From positions 1 through 64,000 of the forward strand of contig VXYS01000003.1 in assembly GCA_009845905.1 (NCBI GenBank): a stretch of DNA of 64,000 nucleotides, written 5' to 3'. Each line of letters starts with the position of its first letter. Position 1 is the first letter of the stretch. The translations under genes and the position numbers were made by a program. Origin of the DNA: Gammaproteobacteria bacterium (GTDB taxonomy: Bacteria > Pseudomonadota > Gammaproteobacteria > Steroidobacterales > Foliamicaceae). Below the pieces are notes generated by a model, which worked only from the letters and a program-made list of their open reading frames with translations, was not told the DNA's origin and did not search any database. This document shows, one piece after another, positions 1 through 8,595 of the stretch.

Positions 1-501
1 GTGCTGGACCTCGGCGACAACGCCGTGGGCGACATCACCGCGCTCGGGAGTCTCGGGCACCTGCGCGTGCTCGACCTGTCGAACAACGCCGTATCCGACC
101 TGTGGCCACTTTCGGGACTGACGGCGCTGCGCCGGCTGGACCTGTCCGGAAACCGGGTGGCGGACCTGCGGCCGCTGTCGGAACTGCGCCACCTTGAAGT
201 GCTGGTTCTGGACGGCAACGAGGTCTCGGACCTGGCGCCGCTATGGGGCCTGCAGAAACTCGCGCACCTCGACATGGGGAAAAACCGGTTGGAGGACGCC
301 GCCCCGCTGGGCGAAGCGCGGTCGCTGCAGCGCTTGGACCTCGCGGACAACCGCTTGCGCGACATCCGGGTGCTCGGCGACCTGGAGAAGCTCGTGTGGT
401 TGCGCGTTTCCGGGAATCCCATCACAGACTTCTCCCCGCTCGATCGACCGACGTCTGTCCGCTGGCTCGTAATCGACGCCCAAGCCCCGGGTGCACGGTA
501 G
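1..501 (+). CDS. Leucine-rich-repeat protein, C-terminal part (5' end outside window)
   Basis: The reading frame is open from the first base and ends with TAG at 499-501, so only the last 166 or so residues are present. They form about six 22-residue leucine-rich repeats with the consensus LxxLDLSxNxVxDLxPLxxL, the SDS22/internalin-like subclass. The consensus asparagine (DLSNNAV, DLSGNRV, LDGNEV, ADNRL, SGNPI) recurs at regular spacing. The last repeat degenerates into a short cap ending in APGAR. Such repeats build a curved protein-binding surface; the partner cannot be deduced. The N-terminus is missing, so a signal peptide or other domain cannot be assessed. The stop is in the same frame as the methyltransferase remnant that follows. 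Confidence 0.85.
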   Translation: MLDLGDNAVGDITALGSLGHLRVLDLSNNAVSDLWPLSGLTALRRLDLSGNRVADLRPLSELRHLEVLVLDGNEVSDLAPLWGLQKLAHLDMGKNRLEDAAPLGEARSLQRLDLADNRLRDIRVLGDLEKLVWLRVSGNPITDFSPLDRPTSVRWLVIDAQAPGAR

Positions 502-585
502 GCCTCAAACTGGCTGACTAGTATTACTCGAGGTTTCCGGAACACACTCCGAACCTCCGAAATCCCCACCCCGCAGAACGGCGAG

Positions 586-1194
586 TTGACACGGGTCCTG
601 AGGGAGCGAGGCTGTGAGCCCGTCGGTATCGATTCCAGCCGCGAACTCATTGCCGCCGCGCGGACGCTTGGTCTGGACGTGCGCGAGCAGGACGCCTGCG
701 AAATGGAATTCGAGGATGAATTTGATGCGGTGTTCAGCAATGCCGTGCTTCACTGGATAAGCGACACCGACATCGTCATCGGGAACGTGTACCGCGCGCT
801 GCGACGCGGCGGGCGCTTCGTCGGGGAGTTCGGCGGTTACGGCAACTGCGCGGCGATCGTGACGGCTCTCGTAGATGAACTGGAACTGCGCGGCATTGAC
901 GGTTCGAATGCCAGCCCCTGGCATTTCCCGACGGCCGATGAGTTCAGCAACAGACTGGCCGCAGCGGGATTCAGTGTGCCGTACATCGAACTAATCCCGC
1001 GTCCGACGCCGCTGCCCGAAGGAATGCAGGGTTTTCTTGCGACGTTTGCAGACAGTTTTGCTGCGCATGTTGCCCGTGATCAGCGCAATGGATATCTGTC
1101 GGCTGTTTGCGACCGGCTCGAACCGCTGCTCCGGAGGAACGAGGAGTGGACCGCGGACTATGTGCGGCTGAGGTTTGAGGCCGCTAAAGAGTGA
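586..1194 (+). pseudogene. Class I SAM-dependent methyltransferase, 5'-truncated remnant
   Basis: The 202-residue product keeps most of a Rossmann-fold methyltransferase. It has the motif II-like acidic strand (VGIDSS), a DACEMEF segment, the post-motif FDAVFSNAVLHW, a RALRRGGRFVGEFGG strand, and the trans-aconitate-methyltransferase-type C-terminus WTADYVRLRFEA. The glycine-rich motif I (LDLGCGTG), which should lie just before GELTRVL, is absent. Upstream codons in the same frame read unrelated residues (EIPTPQN) back to the preceding stop, and the other two frames do not supply it. Without motif I the protein should not bind SAM normally. The break at about 570-580 looks like a recombination joint at the edge of the following island. 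The TTG at 586 is only the first possible start. Confidence 0.6.
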
Positions 1195-1660
1195 CGCGGG
1201 CAATCCCGAACTGGCGGCACGCGACCGCTATCTTCTCGCCTTCCAACAGGCGGGCTATGAATCGATGTCGTTCATCCATTGGCTTGCACTCTCTCCAGGG
1301 CATCCGGGACTCCCAAATACCCAATTTGTAAACCATGTCTCAAGAATATTCTGTACGCTACCTCTCGATAACGGCACAAGTGCACCGATTCTGAGGGGAA
1401 CATTTTTCCCTAAGCCCAGGTGGACGATTCTGGGGGAAAGATCACACTTAGGAATTGGTTCCCAAATTGTGTATTTCGCCATAGTATTGTGCTCGTTTGC
1501 CGGTAAGGGGGGATTAGTCAACTCAAAGCCGGTCTGTGACCGGGCGCTATAGGTGCTCGCGGATTTGTTGAGGATGCTGCAAACCAAATAGCAGGCGGCG
1601 TGGTAATACGCGAGCAACCGCCGGCTTGCTGATTATCGGAGTGATCGTCAAGTAGCTGAA
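1195..1660. other. Gene-poor stretch before the defence island
   Basis: No convincing gene lies here. Bases 1195-1290 on the plus strand look coding-like (residues such as ARDRYLLAFQQAGYESM) but have no recognisable start and may be the end of a lost gene. Further on, a motif of about 18 bp occurs twice with a 39-bp offset: CCGATTCTGAGGGGAACA at 1385-1402 and ACGATTCTGGGGGAAAGA at 1424-1441. Repeated subterminal boxes of this kind occur at the ends of some IS families, but no transposase is present. GC falls towards the SIR2 gene. Confidence 0.4.
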
Positions 1661-3157
1661 ATGAACGAATACACAAGAAACTCAGGTCGTGCACCAAGCA
1701 TCATGTTTCTGGTTGGGGCTGGAATATCAATCCCCGTTGGAATTCCAGCCATGCAAGGGATCTACGCAGGTTTCCTACGGAAGGAGAAATCAGGAATTAC
1801 GGACCTGGAACTGAGAACCTGCAAGTTCTTGACCGGAAATTTGAAGGTAAGGCCCGACTTGGAAGAGTTCCTTCTTGCTGCAAATGCAATCACAAATTTT
1901 CGCGATTCTCCTCTTGCAGCCTTTGTTGAAGCATCTGTGTCAAACCGCTCGTATGGAACCAAGATAGAGGAATACCGCAAGCGGGCAAAGAAAAGGGCAA
2001 GTCAAGTTGAGGCCGTGCGGAACAGAATTCTCGAATTTTTAGCGCGTACCTGTTTTGAGTTTGACCGCCCAAAGGCAATAGAGATATTTGGAGAGTTTGT
2101 CGAATCCATTGCGTCGGCAGGATATCCCGTTTTTTCTACGAACTATGACTTCGCGCTCGAACATGTTGCCGTCACGAGAGAAATTAGGGTCGAGAATAAC
2201 TTTGAGCAGCACGGGCGCGGACAGGGGCAGAGATGGTTGTGGAACGACTCTATTAACTTCCCGACCGGTGGGGCCTTGACATTGATCAAGCTCCATGGCT
2301 CTGTCACTTGGTATCGGGATGACACCGGAGTAATCGAGAATATTCAATTCGACACAAATAAGAATTTCGCGGGAAGGGACGTAAGTCGGCTAATCGTTTT
2401 TCCCACGCGCTTCAAAGACATTTATGACCAGCACTTTTTTGCTCTGTATTCTCACTTCCTTTCGGTACTTGCGGATGCAAAGGTCTTGATCATCGCTGGG
2501 CATAGCCTGCGAGATGAGTACTTAAGAGCGGGCATTATCGAACGCTTTAGGACGGGCGGCCTTCAAATCATTGTCATAGATCCAGAATTTCCCAAAGCGC
2601 TTCCAGCGGAACTCAAGCCGGCACGTCTTGGCGAAACCGGACCCATAGTTCATATCCCTTACCCATTTGAGGATATTCGTGATGAATTGACGCACCTTGT
2701 AAGGAATAGCGAGCCCTCAGCAATCCCCAGACTTTTTTCAGAGATTGTGCAATCTATCAAACTCAAGTCGAACAAGCTTGCAATCAGGGGTGACATAAGA
2801 AAACTGAAAGCCGGAGAACCGAAGAAGTTCTTGGCTCGCGTAGAAGCACAAATTCTTCCCAAAGATAAACCAGCAATCCTTCGATGCTGGATTCAATCCG
2901 CGCGACGTGTTCGTCCTGTGACATCAAGTGATTTCTTGGAAGGTGGTAATTTTGTGGTTGAAAGAGGTGAAAGCGGTATGATTCGAAGCGATATTCCTAT
3001 AGAGATCATCGTTCCGAAGAAAAGGCAATGGGCAGTTCAGGGCGACGTTTTGCTCAAGGTTGGGCTTGTCAAAGCTTCAGTAAAACGTCCGGCTCGGTTG
3101 AATCAGGAGTCAACAATTGCATTGGATGAACGCGTGTTCTCGTACAGTTCAGACTAG
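1661..3157 (+). CDS. SIR2-domain protein, probable NAD-consuming defence effector
   Basis: This 498-residue protein has the SIR2 Rossmann signature: GAGIS at residues 19-23, STNYD at 159-163 with Asn161, KLHGS at 210-214 with putative catalytic His212, and AGHSLRD at 279-285. The C-terminal 200 residues are basic and beta-rich and I do not recognise them. In defence systems SIR2 domains commonly hydrolyse NAD+ on infection and cause abortive infection; this family role is inferred here. The ATG at 1661 is the first start before GAGIS. Base composition is clearly more AT-rich than the surrounding chromosome, which fits acquisition. The next gene encodes a TIR/deoxyribosyltransferase-like protein, so the pair resembles a Thoeris-type arrangement (ThsA SIR2, ThsB TIR). 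I cannot see a SLOG domain, so that assignment is not made. Confidence 0.8.
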   Translation: MNEYTRNSGRAPSIMFLVGAGISIPVGIPAMQGIYAGFLRKEKSGITDLELRTCKFLTGNLKVRPDLEEFLLAANAITNFRDSPLAAFVEASVSNRSYGTKIEEYRKRAKKRASQVEAVRNRILEFLARTCFEFDRPKAIEIFGEFVESIASAGYPVFSTNYDFALEHVAVTREIRVENNFEQHGRGQGQRWLWNDSINFPTGGALTLIKLHGSVTWYRDDTGVIENIQFDTNKNFAGRDVSRLIVFPTRFKDIYDQHFFALYSHFLSVLADAKVLIIAGHSLRDEYLRAGIIERFRTGGLQIIVIDPEFPKALPAELKPARLGETGPIVHIPYPFEDIRDELTHLVRNSEPSAIPRLFSEIVQSIKLKSNKLAIRGDIRKLKAGEPKKFLARVEAQILPKDKPAILRCWIQSARRVRPVTSSDFLEGGNFVVERGESGMIRSDIPIEIIVPKKRQWAVQGDVLLKVGLVKASVKRPARLNQESTIALDERVFSYSSD

Positions 3158-3392
3158 GAGCAGTTGACCCTTAGAGCGCAGGCCAATATCCGGCGGGCGG
3201 CAATACCCGTAACTAAGGTAACAATTCCCCTAGATCAGAGCCGCCTGGGATATGGACCTTGCATGATTCAGCTGTGAAGCATGTTCGAGGCGATTCATAT
3301 AGCCGCATATTGAGAACGGGTTTGTGCCTTGCGTCGGGAAACGGTTTGCAATGCTGTTATGTTGCCCGTTGGATAAAGGCGAGGAGTTCCAA

Positions 3393-4169
3393 ATGTCGAC
3401 CTGCTTTGTTATTCAGCCCTTTGACAAGGGAAGATTTGATAAGAGATACGAAGATGCCTTCAAACCGGCGCTAGCAAACGCCGGTTTCGATGCCTACCGC
3501 GTAGATGAAGATCCCGGAGCCGACGATGTGTTGATAGATGCCATCGAAAAGGGCATAACACTTTCTCCGATCTGTTTGGCAGACGTAACAACGGATAATC
3601 CAAACGTTTGGTATGAACTCGGATTTGCCTACGCGGCCGGCAAGCCAGTGATCTTGACCTGTTGCGATGAGCGAGAGGACGCATTGCCTTTCGACATCCG
3701 ACATAGGAAGGTTATTCATTACAAGTCCGAGTCAACAAGCGACTTCGAGGCATTAAAGCAGCAGGTGACAGAGAGGGCGAAGGCCCTGCAGAGAGGTGCA
3801 ATTCAGGGGCAAATTAGCAAATCCGATCCGATAGCGCCGAGGGACGGACTAACACAAATGGAAATTCAACTTCTTGGTGTAGTGGCGGCGGCGACAGCGG
3901 CGCCCGGCACTAGGCACAGCATTTGGCTAGTGCAGAAAAATGCACAGTCAATAGGACTTACGGATGTTGCGATTGGCATTGCGTTTCGAGGTCTTCTGCG
4001 GCAAGAAATCATTGCTGTCGAGGAAGTAGACGATCCAAATGGAACCTATGATGGCGCATATGTTACTGATAGTGGATGGGATTGGATTAAAGAACACTCA
4101 AGTTTTTTCAATCTGACCGCGAGGCCTCCGCAAGACCTTGATGACTTTGAAGGCGAGGTGCCGTTCTAG
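3393..4169 (+). CDS. TIR/nucleoside 2-deoxyribosyltransferase-like protein with C-terminal helical domain
   Basis: The 258-residue product starts at ATG 3393 behind the ribosome-binding site GAGGAG (3381-3386). The N-terminal 100 residues have the pattern of TIR-like and nucleoside deoxyribosyltransferase-like proteins: FVIQPF at 6-10, a central CLADVT strand, and NPNVWYELGFAYA with a likely catalytic Glu75. This fold cleaves the glycosidic bond of NAD or nucleosides, or makes signalling nucleotides. Residues 150-240 look like a winged-helix or sensor domain (LLGVVAAATAAP, VTDSGWDWI). It lies 235 bp after the SIR2 gene on the same strand. With that neighbour it may form a two-gene NAD-signalling defence unit; this is inference. 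A stand-alone nucleotide hydrolase is the main alternative. Confidence 0.7.
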   Translation: MSTCFVIQPFDKGRFDKRYEDAFKPALANAGFDAYRVDEDPGADDVLIDAIEKGITLSPICLADVTTDNPNVWYELGFAYAAGKPVILTCCDEREDALPFDIRHRKVIHYKSESTSDFEALKQQVTERAKALQRGAIQGQISKSDPIAPRDGLTQMEIQLLGVVAAATAAPGTRHSIWLVQKNAQSIGLTDVAIGIAFRGLLRQEIIAVEEVDDPNGTYDGAYVTDSGWDWIKEHSSFFNLTARPPQDLDDFEGEVPF

Positions 4170-4263
4170 CCTGGTAGTGCGAAAAACAATTGACGTTATT
4201 GGATGCATAGGGACGTCTTTCTTCCGCGCTCCAAGCCAATGATTCCCAGTCGAGTAGTACGGA

Positions 4264-7032
4264 ATGCCAAAAGCTAACCAGACACCCGAACAGGCCGCAC
4301 GCGACATCATTGACGGGAAGTTGGAGCAGGCTGGCTGGAAAGTGCAATCGAAGGACAGAATAGATTTCGGCGCTGGCCCCGCGATTGCAGTGCGCGAGTA
4401 TCAGACGGACATCGGCCCTGCCGATTACGTTCTCTTTGTCAATAAAAACGCGGTCGGGGTTATCGAGGCCAAGCCGGAGAACTGGGGGCAGAACATAACG
4501 AAGGTCGAAGCGCAATCGGGCGGTTATGCCGCTGCCAAGCTCAAGTGGCTGAACAATCAGGAGCCCTTGCCGTTCGTGTATGAAAGCACCGGCGTGTTAA
4601 CGCGTTTCACGGATACGCGCGATCCGAAACCCCGATCCCGCGAGATATTCGGCTTCCCTCGGCCGAAAACACTACAACAGTGGCGCGATCAGCCAGCGTC
4701 GTTGCGCGCACGCCTCCAGAGGCTACCCGTCCTGGATCGCGAGCGACTCAGGAAATGCCAGGTCAACGCGATCAAGAGGCTGGAGAAGTCCTTCAAGGAA
4801 AACCGCCCGCGCGCCCTCATTCAGATGGCCACCGGCTCGGGCAAGACGTACGCGGCCATCACGTCAATCTACCGGCTACTCAAGCATGTCGATGCCGAGC
4901 GCATCCTGTTTCTGGTGGACACGAGGAATCTGGGCAAACAGGCTGAGCAGGAGTTCATGGCCTACATGCCCAGCGACGACAACCGCAAGTTCACCGAGCT
5001 TTACGGCGTTCAGCGCCTCAAGTCGTCCTTCGTCAGCACGGATAGCCACGTCTGCATCAGCACCATCCAGCGCATGTACTCGCTCCTCCAGGACAAGGAA
5101 CTGGACGAAGCCGCTGAGGAGGTCAATCCCGCAGAGCTAAAGGTACGGCCCAAGGAACCCGTGCCTGTCGCCTATAGCGGCAAGATTCCACCGGAGTTCT
5201 TCGATTTCATCATCATCGACGAGTGCCATCGCTCGATTTACAACCTCTGGCGCCAGGTGCTGGAGTACTTCGATGCCTTTCTCATCGGCCTGACCGCCAC
5301 GCCGGATAAACGCACCTACGGCTTCTTCAAGAAAAACGTGGTCAGCGAATACGGCCACGAGCAAGCGGTCGCCGACGGCGTAAATGTCGGCAACGAGATC
5401 TATGTCATCGAGACGGAGACGACTCAGCAGGGCGGGCAGCTCAAGCTGAATCAGCAGGTCGAGAAGCGGGAGCGGTTGACGCGCCGCAGCCGTTGGGAGG
5501 TTCAGGATGCAGATGTCACTTACAGTCCCCGGGAACTCGACCGCGATGTAGTAAACCCGGATCAGATACGCACGGTTATCCAAACCTTCCGTGACAAGTT
5601 GCCCGAGATATTTCCTCACCGCGACGAAATCCCGAAGACACTGATCTTCGCCAAGACCGACAGCCACGCCGACGACATCATCCAGACCGTGCGTGAGGAA
5701 TTCGGCGAGGGCAACGAGTTTTGCAAGAAGATCACCTATCGGGCCACCGAAGACCCGGATTCCGTGCTGGCGCAATTTCGCAACGACTACTATCCGCGTA
5801 TCGCCGTGACGGTGGACATGATCGCCACCGGCACCGACGTGAAGCCGCTGGAATGCCTGCTTTTCATGCGCGACGTGCGCAGCCGCAACTATTTCGAGCA
5901 GATGAAGGGCCGCGGTGTCCGCACCCTCGGCCATGATGACTTGAGGAAAGTCTCGCCATCGGCTGGCAGCGGCAAGACCCACTATGTGATTGTCGATGCC
6001 GTCGGCGTCACCAAATCGCTGAAAACCGCGAGCCAGCCGCTGGACTCCAAGCCCTCCGTACCACTCAAGGACCTGGCAATGGGCGTGATGATGGGCGCTT
6101 GCGACGAGGAAACGATCAGTTCCCTTGCCGGCCGTCTGGCCCGGCTCAATCAGCAACTCAGCCCCGCGGAGCAGTCGCGAGTTCAGGAAAAGGCCGGCGG
6201 GGTTGCTCTCACAGCGATCGTCGGCAATCTGCTAGCTGCCATCGATCCTGATCGCGTATTAGACAAGGCTATTGAAATCAACCCCAAGGCCGTCCGCGAG
6301 GAGGCATCGCCCGCAGCCTTAGAAAAGGCTCGGCAAGCCTTGGTCGGCGAAGCCGCCAGCGTATTCGATGGCGAATTGATTGAGTTGATTGACAACATTC
6401 GCCGCGACAAGGAACAGACCATCGACCATGAGGGCCTGGACACCCTGACCGGTGCCGGATGGGCGGGCGACGCCCGGGAAAACGCGGCAGCGATCGCGCA
6501 GGAGTTCAGGCGATACCTGGAAGACAACCGCGACGAGATCGAGGCGCTGACTATCTTCTTCGAGCAGCCGCACCGCCGCAGCCAGGTGACCTACGCCATG
6601 ATCCGGGACGTGCTCGACAGGCTGAAGAGCGACAGGCCGCGGCTGGCCCCGGCGCGAGTCTGGCAAGCTTACGCGCTGCTAGACGATTATCAGGGGGGTC
6701 AGCCGATCAACGACCTCACGGCACTGGTGGCGTTGATCCGCCGAGTTTGCGGAATGGACTCAACGCTTTCGCCGTACCGAAATACCGTCCGCCGCAATTT
6801 CCAGATCTGGATCATGACGCGCCACAAAGGAAGTGGCGAGAAATTCAACGAGCAGCAGATGGCATGGCTCCACATGATCCGCGACCACATCATCACATCA
6901 TTCCATCTCGACCGCAGCGATCTGGATATGGCTCCATTTGACAGCCAAGGCGGCATGGGGCAGATGTACAAGCTGTTCGGCGACCGGATGGACGACGTGA
7001 TTGGCGAGTTGAATGAGGCGCTGGCGGCGTAG
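4264..7032 (+). CDS. hsdR: Type I restriction enzyme, R (motor and nuclease) subunit
   Basis: The 922-residue product is a full-length HsdR of the EcoEI-like group. An N-terminal PD-(D/E)xK nuclease is visible as DYVLF with GVIEAK (Glu68, Lys70). Superfamily 2 helicase motifs follow: Walker A GSGKT at 191-195, DECH at 319-322, GLTATP, and the late motif FEQMKGRGVRT. A long C-terminal helical region should contact the methylase core. HsdR translocates DNA and cuts unmethylated DNA after recognition by HsdM and HsdS. It is the first gene of an operon: hsdS starts at the base after its stop, and hsdM overlaps hsdS by 4 bp. The common order is hsdR-hsdM-hsdS; here it is R-S-M. No disruption is visible. 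Confidence 0.96.
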   Translation: MPKANQTPEQAARDIIDGKLEQAGWKVQSKDRIDFGAGPAIAVREYQTDIGPADYVLFVNKNAVGVIEAKPENWGQNITKVEAQSGGYAAAKLKWLNNQEPLPFVYESTGVLTRFTDTRDPKPRSREIFGFPRPKTLQQWRDQPASLRARLQRLPVLDRERLRKCQVNAIKRLEKSFKENRPRALIQMATGSGKTYAAITSIYRLLKHVDAERILFLVDTRNLGKQAEQEFMAYMPSDDNRKFTELYGVQRLKSSFVSTDSHVCISTIQRMYSLLQDKELDEAAEEVNPAELKVRPKEPVPVAYSGKIPPEFFDFIIIDECHRSIYNLWRQVLEYFDAFLIGLTATPDKRTYGFFKKNVVSEYGHEQAVADGVNVGNEIYVIETETTQQGGQLKLNQQVEKRERLTRRSRWEVQDADVTYSPRELDRDVVNPDQIRTVIQTFRDKLPEIFPHRDEIPKTLIFAKTDSHADDIIQTVREEFGEGNEFCKKITYRATEDPDSVLAQFRNDYYPRIAVTVDMIATGTDVKPLECLLFMRDVRSRNYFEQMKGRGVRTLGHDDLRKVSPSAGSGKTHYVIVDAVGVTKSLKTASQPLDSKPSVPLKDLAMGVMMGACDEETISSLAGRLARLNQQLSPAEQSRVQEKAGGVALTAIVGNLLAAIDPDRVLDKAIEINPKAVREEASPAALEKARQALVGEAASVFDGELIELIDNIRRDKEQTIDHEGLDTLTGAGWAGDARENAAAIAQEFRRYLEDNRDEIEALTIFFEQPHRRSQVTYAMIRDVLDRLKSDRPRLAPARVWQAYALLDDYQGGQPINDLTALVALIRRVCGMDSTLSPYRNTVRRNFQIWIMTRHKGSGEKFNEQQMAWLHMIRDHIITSFHLDRSDLDMAPFDSQGGMGQMYKLFGDRMDDVIGELNEALAA

Positions 7033-8595
7033 ATGACCTTAGGTATTTCGCCGAGTGAAATAGTAGGCCAGGGCACCTACCAGCTTCTATGCAAGGCTTC
7101 GCATTGGGAAAGGATTCCTCTGTCACAAGTAGCCGAAGTCCAAAATGGCTTCGCATTCCAGTCTGCATACTTCGATAGAGAAAACGGGGTCCCGCTAATT
7201 CGAATTAGGGACATTCAAGGAATTCATACAGAACACCGCTACTTTGGAGAATTTGACGAACGGTACAAAGTTTGTTCTGGAGATATTCTCGTAGGGATGG
7301 ATGGAGACTTTAGGGTCGCGCGCTGGAAAGGTGAAGAGGGTCTGTTGAACCAGCGCGTGTGCAGAATTCAGAATCAAAGCAATCTCTTTGATGGCAGATT
7401 CCTATTTCTTTGCCTGCAACCGTATCTAAACGCAATAAACGCTGAGACTTCATCTGTGACGGTAAAGCACTTGTCATCCAAGACTATCGAGGCAATTCCA
7501 CTTCCACTTCCACCGCTCAACGAGCAACACCGCATAGTCACCAGGATCGAAGAACTGTTCTCCGAATTGGACAAGGGCGTCAAAAATCTGGAGAAGGCGC
7601 GCGAGCAGCTCAAAATCTATCGCCAAGCCATCCTGAAACACGCCTTCGAAGGCAAGCTCACAGCGCAATGGCGCGAAGGAAATAAAGACCAGCTAGATAA
7701 CCCTGAGCAATTGCTAGCGCGTATCAAACAGGAACGTTCGGCTCGCTACGAACGGCAACTCAACGAATGGAAAGCCGCTGGGGCAGAGGGTCGCAAACCT
7801 AAAGCCCCGAAATCTCTACCCGATCTCACTGCTGAGGAATTGGGCGAATTGTCTGAGCTACCGGATGGATGGAGTTGGACTCGTTTCGGTTTGCTCGACA
7901 TAGAACTAAGACGGGGACCATTCGGAAGTTCGATTACAAAGAGCATGTTTGTTCCGAGCGGCTTTAAGGTCTATCAACAAGGGAATGCCATTTACCGAGA
8001 CGCCTCACGAGGCAGCTACTTCATCAACGAGGAAAAGTATAGAGAATTATCGGGATTTGCTGCTTTGCCTGGCGATTTCATAGTGAGTTGTGCTGGAACG
8101 GTAGGCAGAATTTTTGAACTTCCAGAAAGCTCGGTGCCGGGAGTGATAAATCAGGCCCTAATGCGAGTACGCATCAACGACTCGATCCTCGATAGGCGCT
8201 TCTTTGTTAGGTTATTTGAGTCTGCCTTTTTTCAACGGAAAGTGCTTTCAGACGCTAAAGGCACGGCGATGGTGAATTTGGCGGGAATCAAACAGCTTAA
8301 TTTAGTTCCAGTTGCAATTTGCAGCTTGGGCGAACAAGAGGCAATTAACGAATTGCTTGATACACGGCTTGCCGAAGTTGATCAATGCGAACAAGTCATC
8401 ACTTTCTCACTGCAACGAGCCGAATTTTTGCGCCAATCGATTCTGAAGAAAGCCTTTTCTGGTCAACTCGTAGCGCAGGATTCCGATGATGAGCCGGCAT
8501 CAGTGCTTTTGGAGCAAATCAACGCGGAGAGGGAGAAGGTTAGAAAGAGTGTGGAAACCGCCAGGAAGGCCAGAAAGATGAGAACTACTGCATGA
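7033..8595 (+). CDS. hsdS: Type I restriction enzyme, S (specificity) subunit
   Basis: The 520-residue product has the two-target-domain layout of HsdS. TRD1 (about residues 20-165, from HWERIPLSQVAEV to the helix entry LPLPPLNEQHRIV) is followed by the first conserved coiled coil (about 165-215, ending in FEGKLTAQWR). TRD2 (about 275-430) is followed by the second conserved helix containing LRQSILKKAFSGQL. The subunit reads the bipartite DNA site and scaffolds HsdM and HsdR. The ATG lies directly behind the hsdR stop, and the stop overlaps the hsdM start, so translation is probably coupled. The target sequence cannot be read from the TRDs by eye. The TRD segments are more AT-rich than the conserved helices, the usual sign of TRD exchange. 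Confidence 0.94.
   Translation: MTLGISPSEIVGQGTYQLLCKASHWERIPLSQVAEVQNGFAFQSAYFDRENGVPLIRIRDIQGIHTEHRYFGEFDERYKVCSGDILVGMDGDFRVARWKGEEGLLNQRVCRIQNQSNLFDGRFLFLCLQPYLNAINAETSSVTVKHLSSKTIEAIPLPLPPLNEQHRIVTRIEELFSELDKGVKNLEKAREQLKIYRQAILKHAFEGKLTAQWREGNKDQLDNPEQLLARIKQERSARYERQLNEWKAAGAEGRKPKAPKSLPDLTAEELGELSELPDGWSWTRFGLLDIELRRGPFGSSITKSMFVPSGFKVYQQGNAIYRDASRGSYFINEEKYRELSGFAALPGDFIVSCAGTVGRIFELPESSVPGVINQALMRVRINDSILDRRFFVRLFESAFFQRKVLSDAKGTAMVNLAGIKQLNLVPVAICSLGEQEAINELLDTRLAEVDQCEQVITFSLQRAEFLRQSILKKAFSGQLVAQDSDDEPASVLLEQINAEREKVRKSVETARKARKMRTTA

Noticed and set aside
1385-1441. End of an IS21-type element suggested by the repeated GATTCTG-GGGGAA boxes
   Set aside because: Only two boxes, no terminal inverted repeat and no transposase remnant; kept as a note on the intergenic stretch.
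1255-1617. 120-codon minus-strand frame in the gene-poor stretch
   Set aside because: No ribosome-binding site, no recognisable motif and composition like random translation.
1661-4169. Confident Thoeris (thsA-thsB) assignment
   Set aside because: No SLOG domain is recognisable in the SIR2 protein and the genes are 235 bp apart, so only similarity in layout is claimed.
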